Shown: positions 44,123 to 54,331, counted from the first letter of the stretch. The stretch: 64,000 nucleotides of DNA from Paenibacillus planticolens (GCF_013141725.1 NZ_WHNZ01000061.1:496001-560000); one strand, 5' to 3'. Translations and numbers: made by a program. Notes: generated from the sequence alone by a model not told the origin.

Positions 44123-45238
44123 CTATATCAATGACTCACGTGCGATAACCTTAATCCCCTTCGGTGCGTGAACGGCAAGTTGCGCTCCGGAAACACTATT
44201 CACTTTGATCCATCCTAAACCGGAGATGAGCACATCCATTTGTTTCCCCTTAGGAATGTTGATCCCATGCTTCACAAATTTAGGCAGCTCGTCCAAATCC
44301 GCTTCGTTCGGAGGCGCAAGCATTACGCCCTTATGTCCTTCGTACAGCTCATCAGCCCGCTCCAGCTTCGTGCGATGAATTTGGATCGCATTGGAGATGT
44401 AGCAAGTAAACGACTGATGGTCGCCTTTAATAAAATCAAACCGGGCTAAAGCACCGAAGAACAGCGTCTGTGCTTCATTCAGTTGAAAGACGATCGGTTT
44501 GAGCGGCTTATCAGGCATAATACGGGCCAGATCGCGCTTCTTCACCACCTCAGTTAAACGGTGCAAGTGCACAATCCCCGGCGTATCTACGATAAACCGG
44601 CCATCATCGAGCGGGATTTTGACCAAATCCAGCGTCGTGCCCGGGTACTGGGATGTCGTTAGCTCCGCTTCCAAATCGCTGTAATCACTGATTAAACGGT
44701 TGATCAGCGTCGATTTGCCGACATTCGTAGCACCGACAACATACACATCCATGTTGCCGCGGTATTCCTGCACAGCCGTAATCACACGGTCGAAGCCGAT
44801 GTTTTTCTTGGCGCTGCAAAGGATAATGTCAACAACCTTGAGGTTCGCCTCTTTGGCTCTGCGCTGCACCCAATTGATAATCTTGTTGGCATTGGTCACT
44901 TTCGGCAGCAAATCAATTTTGTTGACGACAAGCAGTACCGGATTCGAACCGACAAACCGGCTTAAACTGGAGATCATGCTGCCTTCAAAATCGAAAATAT
45001 CTACAATCTTCACAACCAACGCTTTGGTTTGACCGACATGTCCGAGCAATTTCAGGAAGTCGTCCTGCTGCAGCGTGATGCTTGAAGATTCGTTATAATG
45101 CTTGATCCGATAGCAGCGCTGACAAATCAACGGCTCCTTCTGCAGCGCTTCTGCCGGAATAAATCCGAGCTTGGTCTTGTCTTCTGTTTGCAGCAATACG
45201 CCGCAACCCGCACAATGAATAATCGTTTCTGTACTCAT
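44123..45238 (-). CDS. yqeH: Ribosome biogenesis GTPase YqeH
   Basis: 371 residues from the ATG at 45236-45238, behind AGGAGG. The N-terminal zinc finger has CAGCGVLLQ and CQRCYRIKHYNE. The GTPase is circularly permuted: NKIDLLPK (G4) and CSAKKNIGF (G5) come before GATNVGKSTLINRL (G1), TTLD (G2) and DTPGI (G3). It is needed for 30S assembly. It overlaps nothing; the yqeG stop is eight bases upstream of the start. Confidence 0.96.
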   Translation of the reverse strand: MSTETIIHCAGCGVLLQTEDKTKLGFIPAEALQKEPLICQRCYRIKHYNESSSITLQQDDFLKLLGHVGQTKALVVKIVDIFDFEGSMISSLSRFVGSNPVLLVVNKIDLLPKVTNANKIINWVQRRAKEANLKVVDIILCSAKKNIGFDRVITAVQEYRGNMDVYVVGATNVGKSTLINRLISDYSDLEAELTTSQYPGTTLDLVKIPLDDGRFIVDTPGIVHLHRLTEVVKKRDLARIMPDKPLKPIVFQLNEAQTLFFGALARFDFIKGDHQSFTCYISNAIQIHRTKLERADELYEGHKGVMLAPPNEADLDELPKFVKHGINIPKGKQMDVLISGLGWIKVNSVSGAQLAVHAPKGIKVIARESLI

Positions 45239-45246
45239 GAAACCTC

Positions 45247-45741
45247 CTAATTCTTCATCCTGGCATTCGCCCATTTCTCAATCCGCCGGTTAATTCGCGT
45301 GAAAAAACCTTCGTCATTGATGGAAATCGGATTCACCAGAATCGTGTAAAGCCCCATTCGATTGCCGCCAAGCACATCCGTCAGCATTTGGTCGCCTATG
45401 ACAGCTGTTTGTCTCGCATTCGTACCAAGCAGCTTCATAGCCTTGTGAAATGAAACGTTCCATGGTTTCTTGGCCCGGTGAATGAATGGAATGCCTAACG
45501 GTTCTGCAAAAGCAGATACGCGGCCATGATTATTGTTGGATACAATAACGACCTTAAAGCCCATTTTCTGCAAATGATTCAACCACTCTATTAACTCAGG
45601 GGTCGCATGCGGATCGCGTGCGCCGACGAGCGTGTTATCGAGATCAGTAATAATACCGCGAACACCAAATCCCCATAGATGATTGGCATCAATATCATAG
45701 ATTGTATGTACAGACTGTCTGGGTACGAGCTTTTTCAGCAA
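45247..45741 (-). CDS. yqeG: YqeG family HAD phosphatase
   Basis: 164 residues when started at the TTG 45739-45741 (LLKKLVPRQSVH, matching the family MLKK start), with GGAGGG seven bases upstream. A longer ATG reading to 45771 includes that ribosome site. HAD motif I is IITDLDNTLV, motif II VSNNN, motif III/IV PFIHRAKKPW and VIGDQMLTDVLGGNR. HAD IIIA subfamily, mitochondrial PGP phosphatase-like. Substrate uncertain. First gene of the string running to nadD and rsfS. Confidence 0.93.
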   Translation of the reverse strand: MLKKLVPRQSVHTIYDIDANHLWGFGVRGIITDLDNTLVGARDPHATPELIEWLNHLQKMGFKVVIVSNNNHGRVSAFAEPLGIPFIHRAKKPWNVSFHKAMKLLGTNARQTAVIGDQMLTDVLGGNRMGLYTILVNPISINDEGFFTRINRRIEKWANARMKN

Positions 45742-45832
45742 ACCATTTCCCTCCAACTGCTTCCTCGACATATACGAGAAACTATACCATAGTGACCCGT
45801 TTGTTGCAAAAAGAAAAGAACATATTTTCCCA

Positions 45833-46609
45833 CTAGGTACGGGCTGGAAGCGGCAGCCAGTTCAGGACATTTTGGATTTTGCGGTCCCAATAGCCCCACT
45901 CATGTTCGCCCGGCTCCTCTTCGTAGGTTAAGTCTAGTCCCAATTCCCGGCAATAGTCACGGAAGCGAATGTTATCTTCATATAGAAAATCTTCCGTACC
46001 GCAGCACTGATAAAGCTGGGGTTTCACACCCTTGTTAGCTGCCACCTGCTCCGCCAAGTAAAACAAATCGTTCCCGCTGCCTTTGATTTTCGTCACATCG
46101 TCATAGATCAGCTTAAAATCGTCCGGAAAGTTTAAAGCTCTATGCGAAATGTCAAGTGCACCCGATAAGCTGGCGGCGGCTGCAAACCGGTCCGGATGAG
46201 TAAGCGCCAATTTCATGGCGCCATATCCGCCCATTGACAAGCCCGCTGCATAATTCAATTCTCTTTCCTCCGCCAGCGGGAAAAAGGATCTCGCTAACGC
46301 CGGCAGTTCTTCACTAATAAACGACCAATATTTCGGACCTGCCGCCATATCCGCATAAAAACTCCGATTCACGGCAGGCATCACGACGGCAATCCCTAAT
46401 TGGGCGGCATAACGCTCAATCGAGGTTCTCCGCATCCATATCGTGTGATCGTCCGATAAACCGTGCAATAAATACAGCGTCGGATGCTTTTTCCCATAGC
46501 TCTCAGAAGACATCCCGATCTGATTTTGAGCCGCTTGCGGCAAAATGACATACATGGAAGCTGAAACACCAAGTGTATCCGAATAAAAGTTGCAATCAAT
46601 AAATGCCAT
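45833..46609 (-). CDS. Esterase D family alpha/beta hydrolase
   Basis: 258 residues. [15 protein letters not shown] forms the oxyanion strand. The nucleophile elbow is [10 protein letters not shown] (Ser in GxSxG). The later Asp and the His in GEHEWGYWD complete the triad. There is no signal peptide, so the enzyme is cytoplasmic. This resembles tributyrin esterase/S-formylglutathione hydrolase-like enzymes; substrate unknown. Single gene. Confidence 0.9.
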   Translation of the reverse strand: MAFIDCNFYSDTLGVSASMYVILPQAAQNQIGMSSESYGKKHPTLYLLHGLSDDHTIWMRRTSIERYAAQLGIAVVMPAVNRSFYADMAAGPKYWSFISEELPALARSFFPLAEERELNYAAGLSMGGYGAMKLALTHPDRFAAAASLSGALDISHRALNFPDDFKLIYDDVTKIKGSGNDLFYLAEQVAANKGVKPQLYQCCGTEDFLYEDNIRFRDYCRELGLDLTYEEEPGEHEWGYWDRKIQNVLNWLPLPART

Positions 46610-46631
46610 ATGTAAATGCTCCTCTCATTAT

Positions 46632-46665
46632 GAAAGCCACCCTCCCTTGAGGGTGAGTGGCTTGA
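46632..46665 (-). terminator. Terminator after the transglutaminase gene
   Basis: Minus-strand AAGCCACTCACCCTC, AAGG loop, GAGGGTGGCTTTC: stem with one unpaired base, short T run, just after the stop at 46671. Confidence 0.65.
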
Positions 46666-46670
46666 AGTAT

Positions 46671-48902
46671 CTATTTCATTTGTTCTTTTAATTTGGAAAT
46701 AGATTGGCTCACGGTTTGATAGTCGGCTTCGGACGAAACCGCCTGACTGTATTTCGCACGTTCGAACAACTCAAGCACCGTTTCCAGGTCGTTTTTCATC
46801 CATTTGCTCTGGCTGGACCAACGGGCTGTCGCCTCACGCATCGTTTCATGCTCGAGTCTGGTGTATCCTTTGCGCCGGCTCATGCGCAGCAGTTTTTCGA
46901 ATTCAACGATAATTTTCTGATTGAAGTTAACGGCTTTCAGCTGCTTTCTGCGTTTACGCCATTCCCGAAGGTACGCACTGCGGAAGAAGAACACAGCGCC
47001 GGCAGCTGCCACAGCAGCGATACCAATACCGCTGAGCGTCAACCAAAGCCATGTAAAGCTTGGAGGCTGCACCGTTTCTTCAGGCAATGTAACAGGATCG
47101 CTCTCCGTGGAGAGATCAACGGGCGGCGGCGTTTTCTCAGGAAACACATTCGGCAGCGTGAAGCCGGAAGTCGGCTCAAAAGCAATCCAGCCAAAGCCTT
47201 CAAAATACACTTCAACCCAGGAATGCGCGTCCGAGTTACGGACTGTGTAGGTGCCTGCAGCATCTCTATCGATGTCTTCGCCCAATTGACTCAAAATACC
47301 GAATTCCCTTATCTGATCAGGGACAGGAGAAGCTCCAGAGGAGTAACCCTTCACCCAGCGGGTCGGCAGTCCGATCGAACGGGCAAGCACGGCCATTGAC
47401 GTAGAATAGTAATCGCAGTACCCCTGTTTGATTTCAAACAAGAAACGGTCTACAAAATCTTTGCTCTTGCCTTTGCTTTCGTCCGGAGTGTTCGTATACG
47501 GGAAATGCTCTGACAAATAAGCCTCGATCAGTTTCGCCTTATCATACGAATTCGTAGCTGATTTGGTAATGTCGAGAGCAAGCTGTTTGACACGGTCCGG
47601 AAGATCCGCAGGCACCTGCAAATACTCCGCCCATTCCGGCTTGTTCGTATAATCAACATTAACCTCACGCAATTGCTCTACATCCAGAATGGGCTCCTCT
47701 GAAATAATCGCATATTCTTTGGGATAACTCGTTTTGCTCGCAAAACGGAGCTCGGATTGTCGTGGCGACCATAGAATGCGCTGGAACGGATTCTCGCCTT
47801 GGTTCACTTCCACCAAACGCTGGATGGCGTAACCCCCGAAGAGAACCGGAAAAACCTCTTCCCTCTGCATCACAACGGTTTGCTTGACTTCTTGCGTTTT
47901 CAAGAGCGACAGATCAAACCTTGGATCAAGCGGCAGCGTGTTCAGATTGACCCGATTGACCGGCAGCTTCTTCTCCGTTGCACTGAGCTCCCACCCTTTT
48001 CCATTGTATTGCGCTCTCGTCTCGCCACGGAAATAAGTACGTTTGCTCGTTTCAACCGTCATAACGGGCGTGTAATCAAATTGAAAACCGCCGCCGAGAT
48101 GGCTGTCATCCCTGCTGTAGCCGGACGAAGAATCGGCAGCAGAGGCCGCCACGCTGACCCCTTTTCCCAATAAAGGAACGGGTTCTCCTCGACTAACCTT
48201 GTAGGCCGTGTAAGGATCGGTTAAGACAGGGTCTACCGTAGGTGCGAATAACCCGACAAGAGAAATAATGCCAACAATCAGTCCGATTGGAAGCAGGATA
48301 GATGACGGATAATCGGTAATCGTCTCCCAAATGACTGGAGCTCGCTTCTTCAGCTTGGCGAAGTGACGAACCATCAGCAGCGAAAAGCCGCAGAAGATCA
48401 CCATCGCAACTTGAGGCCACAGGAAGATCGTACTAAAGGAGTCCCGTATGGCAAAAAATAAAATACTGACTGCAATGAGCACAAACACGCGCAGTCTGGA
48501 TGTCACCGACCACATGGCAAACAAATAAGCGAGCCACGCGACTAGGCTGAACCAAATGTACGGTTCTAACTGACCTGCATTCAAGGCGATCCATTTGAGC
48601 GCACTTTTCCAAGTCGTCACCTTCACAGCGGCATAATGATAACCCATCCCTATGAGGTGAAGCCCGATGACCAAAACAAATTGAATCAAGACGCGCCATG
48701 CGCGGCGAAGGTGCGGAATCAGGTATGTGGCAGCCGTAAGGCTAAGTGTCCATGTGACAAAGGCGACCGTTTCCGGAAGCCATAAGCCATCTTCCTTCAT
48801 GATCCAAATCACAAACTGATACAGGAAAATTCCTGTAAGTATCGCAGTAGCGCGTTGTTCCCAATCCTTAAAAAGAAATCCTTTCCAGAATGAGTTAAGC
48901 AT
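46671..48902 (-). CDS. Membrane transglutaminase-like protein (TgpA type)
   Basis: 743 residues from the ATG at 48900-48902 (MLNSFWKG) with GGGAGGGG eight to twelve bases upstream; an upstream 51-codon extension lies inside DUF58. Six or more N-terminal membrane segments (about 10-230), an extracytoplasmic transglutaminase-like core with QGYCDYYSTSMAVLARSIGLPTRWVKGYS (catalytic Cys, short parts QGYCDYYSTSMAVLARS and GLPTRWVKGYS) and DAHSWVEVYFEGFGWIAFEPT with the His and Asp, then one more membrane segment and a DUF4129-like tail. Always found with MoxR and DUF58. Function poorly known. Confidence 0.93.
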   Translation of the reverse strand: MLNSFWKGFLFKDWEQRATAILTGIFLYQFVIWIMKEDGLWLPETVAFVTWTLSLTAATYLIPHLRRAWRVLIQFVLVIGLHLIGMGYHYAAVKVTTWKSALKWIALNAGQLEPYIWFSLVAWLAYLFAMWSVTSRLRVFVLIAVSILFFAIRDSFSTIFLWPQVAMVIFCGFSLLMVRHFAKLKKRAPVIWETITDYPSSILLPIGLIVGIISLVGLFAPTVDPVLTDPYTAYKVSRGEPVPLLGKGVSVAASAADSSSGYSRDDSHLGGGFQFDYTPVMTVETSKRTYFRGETRAQYNGKGWELSATEKKLPVNRVNLNTLPLDPRFDLSLLKTQEVKQTVVMQREEVFPVLFGGYAIQRLVEVNQGENPFQRILWSPRQSELRFASKTSYPKEYAIISEEPILDVEQLREVNVDYTNKPEWAEYLQVPADLPDRVKQLALDITKSATNSYDKAKLIEAYLSEHFPYTNTPDESKGKSKDFVDRFLFEIKQGYCDYYSTSMAVLARSIGLPTRWVKGYSSGASPVPDQIREFGILSQLGEDIDRDAAGTYTVRNSDAHSWVEVYFEGFGWIAFEPTSGFTLPNVFPEKTPPPVDLSTESDPVTLPEETVQPPSFTWLWLTLSGIGIAAVAAAGAVFFFRSAYLREWRKRRKQLKAVNFNQKIIVEFEKLLRMSRRKGYTRLEHETMREATARWSSQSKWMKNDLETVLELFERAKYSQAVSSEADYQTVSQSISKLKEQMK

Positions 48903-50181
48903 ACCGTTTCGCCCCTCCCAGCAGGTTAGGCAAGTCCGATAACTGACTGACCTCATACCCCATATAACCTTGTGAGCGAATCGCTTTGATCCAGTCATTC
49001 TTCGCGCTCTCCTGCTCCATGCCCTGCAGTTGGAAAACATGGGACGGTTCGGCATGAACCCACATATGACAAGGGTTCATTTGAAGATGCGAGAGCTGCG
49101 TCAGCACCTGCATCATCACGGAGCCCTTCTGCGGCGAAATAAGGACAAAGAAGCAGCCGGCAGGCAGTTCCCGCGAATGTTCTTTTAAAATTTGCTGCAG
49201 CGGGTGAAAGCCGTCGGCCTCAACGCCGACCAAATGTTTTAAAATATGCTTATGATGGTTTTGGCTTTGTTTCGGTTCAAAATACGTGGATTCTTTGCCG
49301 ATTGAAAGCAGTCCCAACGCCAAATCGCGGCCCGCTCCATAACGGAACAAAGATGCGGCCACAGACACGGCTAGTTCAAATTCGGCAGCGTCGCCATAAG
49401 CGCGAGCCGTCCGGTCTAGTAAAACAATCGTTTTGGGCAGCGACTCCCGCTCGAACTCTTTCGACTTCCAGGTCCCAGTCTTGGCGGTTGCATTCCAGTG
49501 AATACGGGATAACCGATCACCGTAAATATACTCGCGGACGCCGTTAATTTGCGTCGTTTCCCGGTGAGCCCTTGTCGTCGTGGAATGATGCTGCATGCCT
49601 TTGAGCATTTGGTGGAACTGGGCCCATTCCCGGATCGCTACGGTTTGCGGATAAACCGTAATCGATTGCTGCAGCTCCAAACGTCCTTTGTGTTGGAAGA
49701 AGCCGAAAATATCCTCGGTCACACATTCCGTCTCACCGAACCGGTAATATCCCCTTCGCAGCGGAGGCGTGCTGTACAACAGTTCCCCTCTCCGCTTCCA
49801 ATCCGGGATCAACGAACCTTCGAAGATAGTTTCTTCTCCGCTCTGACGAATAAACTGATCCTTAATGATCATATAAGGAATCGGCCAGAAGCCTGGAATT
49901 TGCACGCTAATCCCGATTTGCAGCGATTGCCCCGCCTCAAGTTGGGCATCCTGCCCGGTAACGGACAGCTTGCGCGTTCCTTGAGCGCGCTTGATGCCGC
50001 TCCAGTTGCCGGAGAGCAGATAAACTGACAATAAGGCGATGATAATAAAAAGCATGGAGGCCAGCTTCCCCCCTTGAAACAGCAGGAAGAATAAGCTAGC
50101 CGCGAAGCATGAAATCAATAGCCATAGAGGAGCCGGAAACCGGGGACGTTCCCCGAATCGCTTGAATACCGGTCGCGTCAT
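48895..50181 (-). CDS. DUF58 domain protein
   Basis: 428 residues. Two N-terminal membrane segments (about 17-58), then a soluble region. The DUF58 motif INGVREYIYGDRLSRIHWNATAKTGTWKSKEFE, in parts YIYGDRLSRIHWNATAKTG and TWKSKEFE, is intact, followed by a von Willebrand-like VLLDRTARAYG fold. It works with the MoxR ATPase, probably as an assembly or envelope-related complex. Overlaps the transglutaminase start by 8 bases and follows moxR by 4. Confidence 0.93.
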   Translation of the reverse strand: MTRPVFKRFGERPRFPAPLWLLISCFAASLFFLLFQGGKLASMLFIIIALLSVYLLSGNWSGIKRAQGTRKLSVTGQDAQLEAGQSLQIGISVQIPGFWPIPYMIIKDQFIRQSGEETIFEGSLIPDWKRRGELLYSTPPLRRGYYRFGETECVTEDIFGFFQHKGRLELQQSITVYPQTVAIREWAQFHQMLKGMQHHSTTTRAHRETTQINGVREYIYGDRLSRIHWNATAKTGTWKSKEFERESLPKTIVLLDRTARAYGDAAEFELAVSVAASLFRYGAGRDLALGLLSIGKESTYFEPKQSQNHHKHILKHLVGVEADGFHPLQQILKEHSRELPAGCFFVLISPQKGSVMMQVLTQLSHLQMNPCHMWVHAEPSHVFQLQGMEQESAKNDWIKAIRSQGYMGYEVSQLSDLPNLLGGAKRYA

Positions 50182-50185
50182 AGGC

Positions 50186-51145
50186 TCACTTCTCCAATCG
50201 AACCGGCACGCGAACCTGCTCGAAAATCGCGCCGAGAACAGAAGTCACCGTGGCCCCGTCCATGCGCGCTTCGGAATGAAGAATCATCCGGTGACCGAGC
50301 ACGTATGGCGCTAGGTACTTGATGTCATCAGGGATGACATAATCTCGGCCCCTCAAGAAGGCAAAAGCTTTGGATGCAAGCACCAGCGACAGCGTAGCCC
50401 GCGGACTTGCGCCAAGAAATACAGCCGGATGCTCGCGCGTTTTTCTGGTGATGTTGACTAAATAATCCGCCACTGCATCATCCATATGTACGCTGCGAGC
50501 CTGCTCCTGCGCGGCCAAAACTTCGGATGTATCCATCACGGGATGCAAAGCTTCCATCGGATGGGCTTTGCTTTGGGAGGCAATCATTTGCTTCTCAGCC
50601 GCTTCGCTAGGGTAGCCTAGGCTAAGTTTAACCATAAAGCGGTCGAGCTGTGCTTCCGGCAATATGTAAGTGCCTTCGAAATCAATCGGATTTTGGGTAG
50701 CCAGCATCAGGAAAGGCGAAGGCAGCTCATGAATATCGCCGTCTACCGTAATATGATGCTCTTCCATTGCTTCCAGCAAAGCCGATTGTGTTTTGGTCGT
50801 TGCACGGTTGATTTCATCTACGAGCAAAATATTCGCCATAATAGGCCCGGAACGAAACAGGAATTTTTCTTCTTTGGGATGATATATAGAAACACCGGTA
50901 ATATCGGATGGTAATAGATCGGGATTACACTGGATACGGCGGAATTGGCCGTCGATCGAACGCGCGAGAGCCTTGATCAGCACCGTTTTGCCTGTACCAG
51001 GCACATCTTCAAGCAAAACATGCCCACCGGCCAGCATCGCAGTAAGCAGCAATTCAATTTCAGCACTCTTCCCGAGAATGCATGATTCTAAATTCGTTTT
51101 CAGCCTAGCTAAAACTTCTACATGATGATGGGTGGCAGTTTCCAT
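50186..51145 (-). CDS. MoxR-family AAA+ ATPase
   Basis: 319 residues. Walker A EDVPGTGKTVLIKALA, Walker B ILLVDEINRATTKTQSALLEAM (parts LLVDEINRA), sensor 1 ATQNPIDFEGTY, and GASPRATL, all MoxR signatures. A chaperone-like ATPase paired with DUF58 proteins. AGGAGGATTAAGAC before the ATG. First gene of the operon with DUF58 and transglutaminase. Confidence 0.95.
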   Translation of the reverse strand: METATHHHVEVLARLKTNLESCILGKSAEIELLLTAMLAGGHVLLEDVPGTGKTVLIKALARSIDGQFRRIQCNPDLLPSDITGVSIYHPKEEKFLFRSGPIMANILLVDEINRATTKTQSALLEAMEEHHITVDGDIHELPSPFLMLATQNPIDFEGTYILPEAQLDRFMVKLSLGYPSEAAEKQMIASQSKAHPMEALHPVMDTSEVLAAQEQARSVHMDDAVADYLVNITRKTREHPAVFLGASPRATLSLVLASKAFAFLRGRDYVIPDDIKYLAPYVLGHRMILHSEARMDGATVTSVLGAIFEQVRVPVRLEK

Positions 51146-51489
51146 GTCTTAATCCTCCTTAGCGTTTTCGCAAGAAACTTACGTCGTAAGAGCTGCTGAG
51201 TTTTGTAAGGAAATTTACGTTGTCATAAAGCATGAGTTGAGATTCGTAGGTGTTTGCTCTGCTATATGTAGAAACCTCATCCAATCGCTACGATTAGGCG
51301 AAAAAACGCCTAATATGACAGTAATCCTTAAAATAAAGAGAAAAAGTGCGTAAATCCAGTTTACAGTAAAGTATTTCGTCCGTATACTTGTATTTCCTCT
51401 AAATTTATTTGTTAAAATTAACCATGTGAATAAATTGGTGTTAAAGGTACTTTCTTGCGGATCTCCGGCCCTCGGTAGCGATGGTTACC
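51146..51489. other. Gene-free gap upstream of moxR
   Basis: A 344-base gap with no credible ORF. It contains two similar stretches (51171-51190, CAAGAAACTTACGTCGTAAG, and 51205-51230, beginning GTAAGGAAATTTACGTTGTC) and a small hairpin ATTAGGCG-AAAAAA-CGCCTAAT (51293-51314). It must hold the moxR promoter, but I could not pin down -35/-10. Confidence 0.5.
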
Positions 51490-51537
51490 AAAAAACAAAG
51501 GAGTTAAGCACACAAGCTGCTTAACTCCTTTGTTTTG
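51489..51537 (-). terminator. Terminator of the spoVA operon
   Basis: AACAAAGGAGTTAAGC and GCTTAACTCCTTTGTT arms around a short loop (51493-51535), with T runs on both sides; the minus-strand one follows the spoVAE stop. Confidence 0.88.
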
Positions 51538-51539
51538 AT

Positions 51540-51890
51540 TCAGCCTTTTGGCTTAACAAAAACGGCGGCAATAAACGAGAAAATAATCGCGGCCGATATC
51601 CCCGCGCTGGTCACTTTGAATATCCCTGTGATGATGCCGATATACCCGTCCTTATGCAGCTCCTCAAGCGCGCCATGCACTAAGGCATTGCCGAAACTGG
51701 TAATCGGAACGGTCGCTCCCGCACCGGCAAATTCAATGAATGGATCGTACAGATTGCAGCCGTCTGCGATAGCGCCAAGGACAACGAGCGTGCTCATGGT
51801 ATGTGCCGGCGTCAGCTTGCCAACATCCATTAAAAGCTGCCCAAAGACGCAAATCGCGCCGCCAATGACAAAAGCCCAAAAAAAGTTCAT
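51540..51890 (-). CDS. spoVAE: Stage V sporulation protein AE (SpoVAEB)
   Basis: 116 residues from the ATG at 51888-51890 ([20 protein letters not shown]), which overlaps the spoVAD stop as ATGA. A longer reading to 52064 lies in spoVAD. Four membrane segments; [18 protein letters not shown] is typical for the SpoVAC/AEb family. Part of the calcium dipicolinate channel complex in the spore inner membrane. Last gene before a terminator. Confidence 0.95.
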   Translation of the reverse strand: MNFFWAFVIGGAICVFGQLLMDVGKLTPAHTMSTLVVLGAIADGCNLYDPFIEFAGAGATVPITSFGNALVHGALEELHKDGYIGIITGIFKVTSAGISAAIIFSFIAAVFVKPKG

Positions 51891-52906
51891 GCGTACAACC
51901 CTCCAGACTCTATTGAAACTGCATGCGCAATACAAGGGATGCTTTCCCCTTGCTGGAAGGAAAGCGGAGACAGTAAAGCGCCTGTAGCCACAACCAGAAT
52001 ACGTTTCAGCTCCCCCTTCTTCATACGTTTGAGAAGATGACCGTAAGTAACCGTTGCCGAGCACCCGCAGCCGCTGCCTCCCGCTTGCACATTCTGCCTG
52101 CCCCGCTCATAGATCATTAAACCGCAATCGTCATACGTCGTTTGGTCAATCGGAACCTTGTGCTTATGAAACAGCTCGCGCGCAATTTCGGAGCCAACCG
52201 CGGCGAGATCGCCGGTCACAATCAGGTCGTAATACCCCGGCTCACGGCCCAGATCGCGAAAGTGCGCCTGAATCGTATCGACAGCCGCCGGCGCCATCGC
52301 AGCGCCCATGTTAAACGGGTCGGTAATGCCCATATCCACGACACGCCCAATGGTTGCCGCGGTGATGACGGGGCCGTCCCCCGTCTTGGCGAGCACCGCG
52401 ACCCCGGCGCCCGTCACCGTATACTGCGCTGTCGGCGGCTTCTGCGATCCGTACTCCGTCGGATAGCGGAACTGCTTCTCCACCGTGCAGTTATGGCTGC
52501 AGGTTCCTGCCATCGCATAATTGGCCGCCCCTGAATCCAACAGCTGCGCGGCCAGCGCCAACCCTTCCATCGACGTCGAGCAAGCGCCGAAGATGCCGAG
52601 ATACGGCATGCCCAGCGTGCGCGCCGCAAACGTATTGGAGATGATCTGATTCATCAGATCGCCTCCGATATAGAACTGAATCTGACCGCCGGTAAGCCCG
52701 GCGTTGTCTAAAGCGTGCTGCGCGGCTTCCTCGAGCAGCGCTTTCTCCGCTTTTTCCCATGTTTTCTGTCCGACGGTCAGATCGCCATGGACGATATCGA
52801 AGTCTTTGGCAAGAGGCCCTTCGCCTTCATCAGGCCCAACGACCGTTCCTGTGGACAGGATGACGGGGCGGTTCTCGAAGACCCAGCTTTGATGCCCTTT
52901 CAGCAT
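51887..52906 (-). CDS. spoVAD: Stage V sporulation protein AD
   Basis: 339 residues from the ATG at 52904-52906 with GGGGG eight bases upstream; a GTG at 52921 overlaps spoVAC. Thiolase-like fold: [54 protein letters not shown] and [17 protein letters not shown]. It binds dipicolinic acid in the spore. Middle of the operon. Confidence 0.96.
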   Translation of the reverse strand: MLKGHQSWVFENRPVILSTGTVVGPDEGEGPLAKDFDIVHGDLTVGQKTWEKAEKALLEEAAQHALDNAGLTGGQIQFYIGGDLMNQIISNTFAARTLGMPYLGIFGACSTSMEGLALAAQLLDSGAANYAMAGTCSHNCTVEKQFRYPTEYGSQKPPTAQYTVTGAGVAVLAKTGDGPVITAATIGRVVDMGITDPFNMGAAMAPAAVDTIQAHFRDLGREPGYYDLIVTGDLAAVGSEIARELFHKHKVPIDQTTYDDCGLMIYERGRQNVQAGGSGCGCSATVTYGHLLKRMKKGELKRILVVATGALLSPLSFQQGESIPCIAHAVSIESGGLYA

Positions 52907-52910
52907 ACGA

Positions 52911-53384
52911 TCAGCCCCCACCCATAATGATTAAATGCAAAAGACCGACAACAAACGCAGCCACTGTGCCAAACACGATAACCGAGCCAGCGAGTTTGAA
53001 CATGTTCCCGCCAACGCCAAGGACCAGTCCTTCGCTCTTATGCTCGATCGCCGCAGAACAAAGGGAGTTCGCAAATCCTGTAACCGGTACAGCACTGCCA
53101 GCTCCTGCCCATTGCGCAATTTTGTCGTAGATGCCGAAGCTCGTCAAAATGACTGAAATAATAATTAATACGGCAACCGTCGGATTGCCGGCTGTTTTTT
53201 CCGTAAAACCAAACCAATTAATGAACATTTGCATAAAGCATTCACCGATCAAACAAATGACCCCGCCAACTAAAAAAGCCCTAATGCAATTTTTCAACAC
53301 AGGCCTCTTCGGCTCGACCCGCTTTGCCAATTCCTGATATTCCTGCTGGGTCATTGTGAGATTCTTCTTCTTATTGTCGGCCAT
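52911..53384 (-). CDS. spoVAC: Stage V sporulation protein AC
   Basis: 157 residues, with a soluble N-terminus (MTQQEYQELAKRVEPKRPVLKN in parts) and four membrane segments. FLVGGVICLIGECFMQMF and VPVTGFANSLCSAAIEHKSEGLVLGVGGNMFKLAGSV (in parts) are family features. Mechanosensitive-type channel for calcium dipicolinate. First of the three spoVA genes, 18 bases after the 2Duf-type gene. Confidence 0.96.
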   Translation of the reverse strand: MADNKKKNLTMTQQEYQELAKRVEPKRPVLKNCIRAFLVGGVICLIGECFMQMFINWFGFTEKTAGNPTVAVLIIISVILTSFGIYDKIAQWAGAGSAVPVTGFANSLCSAAIEHKSEGLVLGVGGNMFKLAGSVIVFGTVAAFVVGLLHLIIMGGG

Positions 53385-53402
53385 ACTTTCCCTCCTGCAT
53401 GG

Positions 53403-54263
53403 TTAGGATTTTAACAGGGTGTGGAGATCTTGAATGACTTTCGTCAGTTTCTCCGAGCAATCTTGATACATCTTCTTGGCTTCGGGATGCTCCGTGGATA
53501 AGGAATACAGCTCAAGGTCCGCTTCACTTTTCTTCAGAGTGGCGAGTAGCGCAGGTCTTTCGCTCGGCTGAGGAACTTTCAGCTTGTCGTCATAAAGATC
53601 CACGGTCAATTCCCCATTGGTGTCCACTTGGCCAAAAAATACATTTTCCTTCGTTACTCCTAGCTTATCCAGTTCCGATTGCAGCCATCCTACGCCTTTG
53701 CCTGCCGCAGCAAGCGGTTCCCCCTGAATCTCGCCATCCATAATGACCGTGTGATTCGGTTTTTCCGTCATCATTTTCATCCCAAGATGTTTAGGTGTCA
53801 GGGGCTGCACGTCGCTTTTCAGCAAGATGCTTAAATCACCGCTCGATTCGAGCATGGCAAATTCCACATCCGCCAGCCGGAAAACACTTTTCGTCCGCAA
53901 CTGCTCTAGAAGCTCGTCCCCTGTATATCTTTCTTTTTTCAAATTTTCCTCAAGCACTTTTCCGTCTTTAATAAGCACCGTGCCTTTTCCCTCGAACCAT
54001 ACGCGCAAAGTTTTGCTCTTAAGCGCCAAAATTTCCAATAAAAAGGGCACAAGACACCAGACTAATATAGCAATGACCCCATGAAAGAAGTTGCTTTCCA
54101 CATCCGTTGAAATGACACCGGCTAAATCACCCAGCGTAATCCCAATGACATATTCAAAAAAAGTCAATTGAGATATCTGCTTCTTCCCCAGAATTCTTGT
54201 TAGTACGAACAGAATACTTAGTGCGCTTAACGCTCTAATAATGATATGTACCCAATCTGCCAC
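53403..54263 (-). CDS. DUF421-DUF1657 fusion protein (2Duf type) heading the spoVA operon
   Basis: 286 residues. Three N-terminal membrane segments and a DUF421 (YetF-like) domain: FFEYVIGITLGDLAGVISTDVE, WFEGKGTVLIKDGKVLEENLKKERYTGDELLEQLR (both in parts) and FAMLESSGDLSILLK. The last 60 residues (from about 225) form a DUF1657 domain: LELYSLSTEHPEAKKMYQDC aligns with the neighbour's LETFALSTQNQEAKQLYETA. Established knowledge: such fusions (2Duf) occur in the mobile spoVA2mob operon, where 2Duf raises spore heat resistance. Here it is first in the spoVAC-AD-AE operon. A likely sigma-G promoter lies upstream. Confidence 0.92.
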   Translation of the reverse strand: MADWVHIIIRALSALSILFVLTRILGKKQISQLTFFEYVIGITLGDLAGVISTDVESNFFHGVIAILVWCLVPFLLEILALKSKTLRVWFEGKGTVLIKDGKVLEENLKKERYTGDELLEQLRTKSVFRLADVEFAMLESSGDLSILLKSDVQPLTPKHLGMKMMTEKPNHTVIMDGEIQGEPLAAAGKGVGWLQSELDKLGVTKENVFFGQVDTNGELTVDLYDDKLKVPQPSERPALLATLKKSEADLELYSLSTEHPEAKKMYQDCSEKLTKVIQDLHTLLKS

Positions 54264-54301
54264 TATCCGTTCCCTCTCTTTCCTAAAGCTTCAAACAAAG
54301 T

Positions 54302-54331
54302 CATTATGCGCAAAATGAGACCTCGTTATCA
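54302..54331 (-). promoter_or_regulatory. Sigma-G-like promoter for the 2Duf-spoVA operon
   Basis: Minus-strand -35 TGATAA (54326-54331), 17-base spacer, -10 CATAATG (54302-54308). Resembles TGMATA-N17/18-CATACTA. Consistent with forespore expression. Confidence 0.5.
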